From positions 1 through 5,099 of the forward strand of contig CAKQTF010000099.1 in assembly GCA_934276695.1 (NCBI GenBank): a DNA stretch of 5,099 bases, read 5' to 3'. A program made the translations under genes and the position numbers. Numbering within the stretch: the first letter of the stretch is position 1; each line of letters starts with the position of its first letter. Of the stretch, positions 1 to 3,994 are shown one piece after another. The stretch is from an uncultured Spirochaetales bacterium (GTDB lineage Bacteria > Spirochaetota > Spirochaetia > Sphaerochaetales > Sphaerochaetaceae). The notes under the pieces are model-generated. The model saw only the letters and a list, made by a program, of their open reading frames with translations, did not search any database and was not told the origin of the DNA.

Positions 1-285
1 CTCTTCTGCCTTATCATGCTCTCCGTGGCCTTCCCTCATTTCCATTATAGGTGCACCGCCAAGACCGATCAGCATTCCGAATGCGGATATGAATGATGTT
101 ATCGGGGATGCTATCCCGACCCCTGCAAGAGCCAGCGTCCCGATGTCCTGTATATGTCCTATGTATATCCTGTCAATGATTGCATAGAGCACATTCACAA
201 GCTGTGCCAGTGCAGTCGGAATCGTCATGCTAAGCAGCAATGGCCATATCCTGGCATTCCCTAGGTCTCTCTTTTCCATACTCAT
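1..285 (-). CDS. MATE-family efflux antiporter, N-terminal fragment (truncated by window edge)
   Basis: The 95 codons visible here encode the start of an inner-membrane MATE (multidrug and toxic compound extrusion) transporter, a family that exports drugs or cations using a Na+ or H+ gradient. After a short charged N-terminus, residues about 14-35 form a hydrophobic helix (PLLLSMTIPTALAQLVN), followed by the family-typical stretch around residues 38-58 (DRIYIGHIQDIGTLALAG) and a second helix ending in IGLGGAP near residue 82. The last visible residues (MREGHGEHDKAEE) match the charged loop that follows helix 2 in MATE proteins. The frame is open to the edge; full-length members are about 450 residues. 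The ATG at 285 and another two codons later at 279 are both possible starts; neither has a Shine-Dalgarno sequence, and both fall in or at the end of a perfect dyad. It lies 33 bp downstream of the vsr stop, same strand and frame, so co-transcription is likely. Family call is firm; substrate is unknown. Confidence 0.9.
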   Translation of the reverse strand, partial: MSMEKRDLGNARIWPLLLSMTIPTALAQLVNVLYAIIDRIYIGHIQDIGTLALAGVGIASPITSFISAFGMLIGLGGAPIMEMREGHGEHDKAEE

Positions 286-299
286 AGCAGTATGAGTAT
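278..299. promoter_or_regulatory. 9-bp perfect inverted repeat over the MATE start codon (possible operator or RNA hairpin)
   Basis: Left arm 278-286 (ATACTCATA) is the exact reverse complement of 291-299 (TATGAGTAT), separated by GCAG. The MATE ATG at 283-285 lies inside one arm and the second ATG (277-279) overlaps its end. As DNA this could be a repressor site of the size used by TetR or MarR proteins, which often control efflux genes. As RNA it is a 9-bp stem with a 4-nt loop that would bury the start codon. No regulator gene is visible in the window to support either reading. Confidence 0.45.
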
Positions 300-318
300 A
301 GTGATGATTCAGGAAAAG

Positions 319-735
319 CTAAAGGCTTTCCCGTCTTTCTGCAATCAGACGGAAGATCATATCTGCTGTCCCTGATATGTCCTTCCTTATCTCATGTTCC
401 CAGACCCGGATCACAAGCCATCCCTGGTCAGTCAGATGATGATTGACTTCCTCATCCTTTTCCATATTGCGCTCTATTTTATGTATCCAGTATGAGCGGT
501 TGCTCTGTATCCTGTCCTTTCTCTCTTCCCAGTCCCAGCCGTGCCAGAAATCCCCATCGCAGAATATGGCGACCTTCAGTCTCCTGCTCGATAGGTCAGG
601 ATGCCCATATATTCCGCTCTGGTTTCTTCTGAGCCGCAGCCCTCTATGCCATAGTGCTTTTGACAGGGCAATCTCTATTGAAGTGTCCTTTCCTCTTATT
701 CTGGACATATTGTAGCTGCGCTGTGGATCTGTCAT
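319..735 (-). CDS. vsr: Very short patch repair (Vsr)-type DNA mismatch endonuclease, zinc-site-lacking variant
   Basis: This 138-residue protein belongs to the Vsr endonucleases, which nick DNA 5' of the T in T:G mismatches created when 5-methylcytosine deaminates, starting short-patch repair. It shows the family order: N-terminal NMSRIRGKDT (9-18), Glu21 in TSIEIAL (matching catalytic Glu25 of E. coli Vsr), GHPDL with Asp47 (matching Asp51), DGDFWHG with His65 (matching His69), YWIHKIERN (82-90), and a C-terminal GWLVIRVWEHEI (105-116). The E. coli zinc ligands Cys66, His71, Cys73 and Cys117 correspond here to Asp62, Trp67, Trp69 and His114, so the structural zinc site appears absent; a DGDFWHG-type branch without zinc is known in other bacteria. 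Length is slightly below E. coli Vsr (156). The ATG at 735 has no clear Shine-Dalgarno sequence. Vsr usually accompanies a C5-cytosine methyltransferase, but none lies in this window; the downstream neighbour is a MATE gene. Family call is strong; mismatch target sequence is unknown. Confidence 0.92.
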   Translation of the reverse strand: MTDPQRSYNMSRIRGKDTSIEIALSKALWHRGLRLRRNQSGIYGHPDLSSRRLKVAIFCDGDFWHGWDWEERKDRIQSNRSYWIHKIERNMEKDEEVNHHLTDQGWLVIRVWEHEIRKDISGTADMIFRLIAERRESL

Positions 736-744
736 GGCTCAATA

Positions 745-777
745 ATTATATAAAAATACAAGACTTGTTTTAAAGTA
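745..777 (-). promoter_or_regulatory. Possible weak promoter for vsr (TATAAT -10) giving a very short leader
   Basis: On the minus strand a perfect TATAAT lies at 750-745, with a poor -35 match TTTAAA about 18 bp upstream inside an AT-rich stretch. Only 9 nt separate the -10 from the vsr ATG, so transcription from it would start about 2 nt before the gene and give an essentially leaderless mRNA. This fits the lack of a ribosome binding site, but AT-rich DNA produces such matches by chance. Confidence 0.25.
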
Positions 778-795
778 TTCAGTTATTGAATTCAC

Positions 796-824
796 TTGAC
801 GATGTTTCTGATTCTGTGTATACA
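796..824 (+). promoter_or_regulatory. Sigma70-type promoter facing the structured element
   Basis: TTGACG at 796-801 (5 of 6 to consensus) is followed, after exactly 17 bp, by TATACA at 819-824 (4 of 6). The predicted start is near 831. No plus-strand coding region follows for over 2 kb; what follows is a stem-loop ending in a T-run at 926-931, so the promoter would produce a transcript of about 100 nt. Confidence 0.4.
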
Positions 825-830
825 TTAAAT

Positions 831-931
831 TGTAGCTGTTGAGGCTATAAAAGATAGCTTGAAAGCCTGGGTTTGGTGTCCCCCCTTTATTTTCCAGCCT
901 AGGATGCAGATTGCATCAAGCTATCTTTTTT
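831..931 (+). ncRNA. Candidate small structured RNA, family not recognised
   Basis: The stretch between the predicted start near 831 and the T-run at 926-931 has no coding frame worth reporting but is rich in pairing. A perfect 14-bp outer stem joins 849-862 to 916-929. Inside it a small hairpin pairs TGCA 905-908 with TGCA 912-915, and CTGG 867-870 (read as part of CCTGG) can pair with CCAG 894-897. AGGCT at 842-846 can pair with AGCCT at 864-868 or at 896-900, either of which crosses the outer stem and would need a pseudoknot or an alternative fold. I compared it mentally with SRP RNA (its conserved GGAAG/AGCAGCC apical motif is absent), 6S RNA (too short), T-box and common riboswitch cores, and found no match. 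It could equally be a bidirectional terminator or a mobile-element remnant. Confidence 0.3.
849..929. terminator. Perfect 14-bp inverted repeat with flanking A- and T-runs, terminator-like in both directions
   Basis: AAAAGATAGCTTGA at 849-862 is the exact reverse complement of 916-929, with 53 nt between. Read rightwards the stem ends in six Ts (926-931); read leftwards it ends in TTTTAT. It begins only 2 nt beyond the hydrolase stop codon (931-933) on the minus strand, a natural place for that gene's terminator. The loop is far longer than in a normal intrinsic terminator, and the 81-bp element with 14-bp terminal repeats also resembles a MITE, though I see no clear target-site duplication. 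Confidence 0.5.
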
Positions 932-1956
932 CAGTTTCTATGCTCTGATATCGTCCTGAGCTCACGGTGTGTCACGAACTGTATGTTATCCAGGGATCTT
1001 CCGCTTATGAACTGCCTGATTGCGCATTCTGCCTCTTCCCGGCCTTTTCCGTGCCTGAATGGCATGAAGCCATGGAATGAGCCTTCGCTTATTATGACTC
1101 TGGATCTGCCATCGGCAGCAAGGAGCGCATCATTATACAGACGTGCATCATCTACGAGAGGATCCTGCTCGGCTGCAAGCAGCAGTGCAGGCGGCAGTCT
1201 TGTCAGATCCTGGGAAAGCAGCGGTGAGAACATCGGGGACAGGATGTCCTTCGGCTCCCTTTCATAGCTTTTGATATAGAACTGCAGCGTCTTTGCGTTC
1301 AGGGTCGGAGTATTTGCGAATTCCATCTGGGACTGCGTCCTGAGCCTTCCATCAAGGAGAGGGTAGAGCAGGATCTGGCCTGCAATCGATGGGCCTTTCC
1401 GGTCTCTTGCAAGGATTGCGACTGCAGCAGCCAGATTCCCGCCGCAGCTGTCTCCTGCTATATAGATCCTGTCTGGATCGACCTTCCAGTATTTCGCTCC
1501 TTCCGCAGCCCAGATGAATGCATCATAGCAGTCTTCGATGGCTGTTGGGAACTTATACTTCGGAGCGAGTCTGTAGTCAACGGACAGGATAGCGGATTCT
1601 GTGACCTCTGCCAGATGACGGAGGAATACTGAGTAGAAATCCATGTTGCCGAAGATCCAGCCACCGCCATGCAGGAACACGATCAGAGGCATAAGGCCTG
1701 TCTCTTCGCTGATCTTCTGCGATGAGTAGTAATAGCCTGTGATGGCTCCGCCGTCACTTACAGGTATGACGTATGTCGTCGTTGTTATATCCTTGCTGCT
1801 TTTCATAAGATGCTTCTTCCTGAGCTTCTTATTCACAGCTGTATTGTTTATCTCATTTATGCGATCGTCAGAAAGCGCTTCAGGGTCTGTTGGATTGAAT
1901 TCTCCCCATCCTTTTATGAACTTTCTGTCCATCGCTGAAAGCTTTATATCAGCCAT
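931..1956 (-). CDS. Alpha/beta hydrolase, HSL (hormone-sensitive lipase, family IV) esterase
   Basis: This 341-residue protein is a serine carboxylesterase/lipase-type hydrolase. It has the family IV oxyanion motif HGGGW (96-100), DYRLAP (127-132) after the following strand, and the nucleophile elbow GDSCGG (168-173) with catalytic Ser170. Asp265 in EQDPLVDD and His295 in SFHGF complete the triad at the expected spacing. About 90 residues precede HGGG and probably form the cap. There is no signal peptide, so it should act in the cytoplasm on small ester substrates; the natural substrate cannot be told. The ATG at 1956 is preceded by GAGAAAATAGCTCCT, a poor ribosome binding site; a second Met (residue 9) is no better supported. 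The stop is followed at once by the 849-929 hairpin, and 170 bp with a terminator separate it from the oxidoreductase upstream, so it is probably a single-gene unit. All catalytic residues are intact. Family call is firm. Confidence 0.93.
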   Translation of the reverse strand: MADIKLSAMDRKFIKGWGEFNPTDPEALSDDRINEINNTAVNKKLRKKHLMKSSKDITTTTYVIPVSDGGAITGYYYSSQKISEETGLMPLIVFLHGGGWIFGNMDFYSVFLRHLAEVTESAILSVDYRLAPKYKFPTAIEDCYDAFIWAAEGAKYWKVDPDRIYIAGDSCGGNLAAAVAILARDRKGPSIAGQILLYPLLDGRLRTQSQMEFANTPTLNAKTLQFYIKSYEREPKDILSPMFSPLLSQDLTRLPPALLLAAEQDPLVDDARLYNDALLAADGRSRVIISEGSFHGFMPFRHGKGREEAECAIRQFISGRSLDNIQFVTHRELRTISEHRN

Positions 1957-2031
1957 AGGAGCTATTTTCTCATAAATTTACAATAGGTAGCAAGATAAAT
2001 GTCTGTTTTATAGGGATATTTGATGTTTTAA

Positions 2032-2048
2032 TAGGCATGAAGTGCCTA
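2032..2048. promoter_or_regulatory. Short dyad upstream of the hydrolase (TAGGCA/TGCCTA)
   Basis: TAGGCA (2032-2037) and TGCCTA (2043-2048) are perfect inverted copies with a 5-nt spacer. On the minus strand a TATAAA at 2012-2007 lies about 20 bp downstream, so the dyad sits near where a -35 element would be and could be an operator for the hydrolase. It could instead be a small second hairpin behind the oxidoreductase. No good -35 hexamer is visible. Apart from this and the hairpin at 2081-2115, the gap 1957-2126 shows nothing. Confidence 0.25.
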
Positions 2049-2080
2049 AAGCGTTCGTTTTTATCCGCTCATTGGATACG

Positions 2081-2115
2081 AAGAAGCCCTATCATTCTCT
2101 CAGATAGGGCCTCTT
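2081..2115 (-). terminator. Hairpin terminator of the GltD-like gene
   Basis: Twelve nucleotides past the stop codon, the minus strand can form a 13-bp stem: AAGAGGCCCTATC pairs with GATAGGGCTTCTT, including one G-T pair, around a 9-nt loop. The 8-bp core GCCCTATC/GATAGGGC is perfect. The U-rich part (TTCTT, then CGT) lies within the 3' arm instead of forming a clean tail, so termination may be partial, but position and stem strength fit a terminator. Confidence 0.65.
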
Positions 2116-2126
2116 TGTGTGCTGCT

Positions 2127-3380
2127 TTATTCCTGTAACAGTGGGGATACGTATCCTTCTGGCAGGCTTTTCACGTATTCATCGATTGCCTTTGCTGCGT
2201 TCTTTGAATATGCAACAGCCTGTACCACGGTCTTTGCTCCAAGGACAACATCGCCGGCTGCGAATACTCCTGGGCATGTTGTCTCTCCATGTTCATCTGT
2301 CAGCAGCAGTCCTGATTCTGACGCCTTGAGATTCCTTGTCGTATTGACAAGCTTTGATTTCGGTCCCTGGCTGATTGCGATTATCGTGGAATCTGCTGGG
2401 AACAGCTTAGGATCGTTCTTCTCTCCTATGATTGCCCCGTTCTCATCAAGGATGTTATCGTCGAGTATTGGTCCGTCCTCAGTTATCTCAAGAGTATGCT
2501 TGCCGAATAAGAACTCAGCTCCATCAAGCCTTGCATATTCTGCTTCTTCCTCGCTTGCCTCTATCCTGTTCTTCCTGGCAATGAGCGTCACATGCTTTGT
2601 TCCCTTTCTCAGAAGAGTCCTTGCAACATCCATCGCTGTGTTTCCCATTCCTATTATCGCAATATGGTCCCCTAGATGATAGGCATCAGGGTTTGCGAGG
2701 AAATCGATTGCGAAATGAACATTTCCAAGGCTCTCGCCCTTAATCCCGAGCTTCTTCGGCCTCCATACTCCGGTCCCTATGAATATGGCACTGTATCCAT
2801 CCCTGAAGAGGTCCCTGATCTCAAGCGCGCCGCCTATTGTTGTATTCGGCCTGATCTTTATGCCTATTTCCCTCAGCAGATTGCCATAGCGCTCCAGTAT
2901 TGATTTAGGAAGCCTGAAGTCAGGGATGCCGTACTGCATTATCCCGCCGATCTTGTCCTTTGCATCGAATATGGTGACTTTATAGCCCATCTTTGCCATT
3001 TCTATAGCGACTGTGATTCCTGCAGGTCCTGCGCCTATTATCCCGATTCTCTTTCCGTTCCATTCAGGAATCGATATGCGGATCTGGTCAAGGCATGTAT
3101 CTGATATGTAGTTCTCTATTGATGATATATGCACCGGCTGGCCTTTCCTGTTCTGTACGCAGTGGCCTTCGCATTGCCTCTGATGATTGCATACTATCGA
3201 GCATACTACTGAAAGCGGGTTGTTTGCGAACAGCATATCACCGGCTTCCCTGAGCTTCCCTTCCTTAAGCATATGGATCATCTGGGGAATAGGTGTATGG
3301 ATCGGGCAGCCTTCAAGCTGGCATAGCGGCTTCTTGCACTCAAAGCACCTATTTGCTTCGGCAATTACATGAAGAATCAT
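2127..3380 (-). CDS. GltD-like NAD(P)-dependent FAD/iron-sulfur oxidoreductase (glutamate synthase small-subunit family)
   Basis: This 417-residue protein belongs to the flavoprotein family of glutamate synthase small subunit, NfnB/SudA and homotetrameric archaeal-type GltA, which pass electrons between NAD(P)H and a partner through FAD and two [4Fe-4S] clusters. The N-terminal cluster domain has Cys12, Cys15, Cys20, Cys25 (RCFECKKPLC..GCP) and Cys60, Cys64, Cys70, Cys74 (VCSIVC..QCEGHC). The FAD Rossmann motif GAGPAG is at 116-121, followed by GGIMQYGIPDFRLP (145-158); the NAD(P) motif GMGNTAMD is at 244-251; the C-terminal FAD motif GVFAAGD is at 371-377. I chose the ATG at 3380 because AGGAGG (3391-3386) stands 5 nt before it, and because the protein then begins directly at the cluster domain. 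The frame stays open upstream to 3569 but that would overlap the divergent gene. Somewhat short against the usual 450-490. No GltB subunit or ferredoxin partner is in view, so glutamate synthesis is only one possibility. Confidence 0.92.
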   Translation of the reverse strand: MILHVIAEANRCFECKKPLCQLEGCPIHTPIPQMIHMLKEGKLREAGDMLFANNPLSVVCSIVCNHQRQCEGHCVQNRKGQPVHISSIENYISDTCLDQIRISIPEWNGKRIGIIGAGPAGITVAIEMAKMGYKVTIFDAKDKIGGIMQYGIPDFRLPKSILERYGNLLREIGIKIRPNTTIGGALEIRDLFRDGYSAIFIGTGVWRPKKLGIKGESLGNVHFAIDFLANPDAYHLGDHIAIIGMGNTAMDVARTLLRKGTKHVTLIARKNRIEASEEEAEYARLDGAEFLFGKHTLEITEDGPILDDNILDENGAIIGEKNDPKLFPADSTIIAISQGPKSKLVNTTRNLKASESGLLLTDEHGETTCPGVFAAGDVVLGAKTVVQAVAYSKNAAKAIDEYVKSLPEGYVSPLLQE

Positions 3381-3385
3381 TGGAA

Positions 3386-3409
3386 CCTCCTGATTGTATT
3401 GTACCATTG
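3386..3409 (-). promoter_or_regulatory. Strong RBS and possible extended -10 of the GltD-like gene
   Basis: The minus strand reads TGGTACAATACAATC and then AGGAGG (3391-3386) before the ATG at 3380. The Shine-Dalgarno is perfect with 5-nt spacing and decides the start codon. TGGTACAAT has the form of an extended -10 (TGn-TACAAT), with no recognisable -35; if used, the leader would be only about 15-20 nt long. RBS is well supported, the promoter much less so. Confidence 0.55.
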
Positions 3410-3455
3410 CATGGCATAATGTTTCCTGTGTGTTTTTGTATTCTAATGCTTTTAT

Positions 3456-3475
3456 AACAAAAGAACCATTTTGTT
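3456..3475. promoter_or_regulatory. 7-bp dyad in the divergent intergenic region
   Basis: AACAAAA at 3456-3462 and TTTTGTT at 3469-3475 are perfect inverted copies 6 nt apart. The left arm overlaps a possible plus-strand -10 (TATAAC, 3453-3458; no good -35 is visible). It lies between the divergent GltD-like gene and the small plus-strand gene, where an operator could act on either. Low sequence complexity makes chance a real alternative. Confidence 0.22.
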
Positions 3476-3512
3476 CATTACCCAGGAGACTGTTTGCTCT
3501 TATTTTCTGAGT

Positions 3513-3878
3513 ATGAAAGAGCAGCTGGCAGAGAAAGTGATCGGTCGTAGCATCAGATGCATTGAGCATTCAGGGGTTGATGACCTTGGCTATACATCAG
3601 ATAGCATTGTATTCCATATGGAAGGAGCTGATGAGCTCCGGGTATATGTAGAGATATGCGGCAGTCTTCCGCATCTATGCATAGAGCTGTCATCTTCAGA
3701 TCATCCGCTCCCCGGCGTGTATCCGAGATTCCATCTTGATGAGTGCGGCAGGAAAATAGAGGACATAACCTATGGATATTCAGAGGGCAGGCTGTCATCC
3801 ATCCGCCTGCTGTTTCCTGAAAGCAGCATGCAGATCTCAGTCTCTGACAGCGATCTGTACTCAATGAAAATCGATTAA
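3513..3878 (+). CDS. Hypothetical protein, 121 residues, not recognised
   Basis: I do not recognise this protein. It is small, acidic and soluble-looking, with no signal peptide or membrane segment. Short runs alternating hydrophobic and polar residues (SIVFHM, LRVYVEICG, LCIELS, SIRLLF, MQISV) suggest a mostly beta fold. It has four cysteines (16, 49, 56, 78) without metal-site spacing. Codon use (TCA, GAT, ATA, GGC) matches its neighbours, which supports a real gene. The frame extends back to a TTG at 3471, but I prefer the first ATG at 3513: the TTG overlaps a dyad and has no ribosome binding site. The ATG is also poorly served, as the nearest AGGAG (3484-3488) is 24 nt away, so the start is uncertain. 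It is divergent from the GltD-like gene and 116 bp ahead of asnB on the same strand, with a hairpin terminator in between. Confidence 0.65.
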   Translation: MKEQLAEKVIGRSIRCIEHSGVDDLGYTSDSIVFHMEGADELRVYVEICGSLPHLCIELSSSDHPLPGVYPRFHLDECGRKIEDITYGYSEGRLSSIRLLFPESSMQISVSDSDLYSMKID

Positions 3879-3892
3879 TTGATTCTGATTTG

Positions 3893-3922
3893 TTGACTAT
3901 CGAACAGCAAAGAAGATATTCT
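3893..3922 (+). promoter_or_regulatory. Candidate promoter of asnB
   Basis: TTGACT (3893-3898, 5 of 6 to consensus) and TATTCT (3917-3922, 4 of 6) are 18 bp apart, starting 15 bp after the stop of the small upstream gene. Transcription would begin near 3929, just before the terminator-like hairpin at 3933-3970. Downstream of that hairpin only 24 bp remain before asnB, too little for another promoter. Confidence 0.4.
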
Positions 3923-3932
3923 GGAGCAGAAC

Positions 3933-3970
3933 AAAGGCGTTCATCTTATGGGGGATGTGCGCCTTTTTTT
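3933..3970 (+). terminator. Intrinsic terminator or attenuator hairpin in the asnB leader
   Basis: AAAGGCG (3933-3939) pairs with CGCCTTT (3960-3966); inside, CATC (3942-3945) pairs with GATG (3954-3957) across a 2x2 mismatch, closing an 8-nt loop. Seven Ts run from 3964 to 3970. This is a standard intrinsic terminator for the small upstream gene. Because the likely asnB promoter lies before it, the hairpin must be read through or melted for asnB expression, which would make it an attenuator. No T-box signature (AGGGTGGNACCGCG) is present. Confidence 0.7.
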
Positions 3971-3994
3971 ATTCTTAATGACCAGGAGTTTTTC

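Noticed and set aside
443..715. Plus-strand frame opposite vsr
   Set aside because: It is an antisense shadow: serine/leucine-rich without motifs, while the minus strand encodes a clear Vsr protein.
831..931. SRP RNA, 6S RNA or a known riboswitch
   Set aside because: The SRP apical motif is missing, the length is wrong for 6S, and no riboswitch core I know is present; there is also no plus-strand gene just downstream.
2119..2679. 186-residue plus-strand frame opposite the GltD-like gene
   Set aside because: It is the antisense shadow of conserved flavoprotein sequence, with no ribosome binding site and low-complexity serine-rich composition.
3381..3569. N-terminal extension of the GltD-like frame to an upstream Met at 3569 (63 extra residues)
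   Set aside because: A perfect AGGAGG sits 5 nt before the ATG at 3380, the extension has no family similarity, and it would overlap the start of the divergent plus-strand gene.
3553..3864. 103-residue minus-strand frame opposite the small plus-strand gene
   Set aside because: Cysteine/histidine/arginine-rich composition without motifs; codon use of the plus-strand frame fits the neighbours better.
3879..3994. T-box leader for asnB
   Set aside because: The antiterminator signature AGGGTGGNACCGCG is absent and the leader is much too short for stem I.
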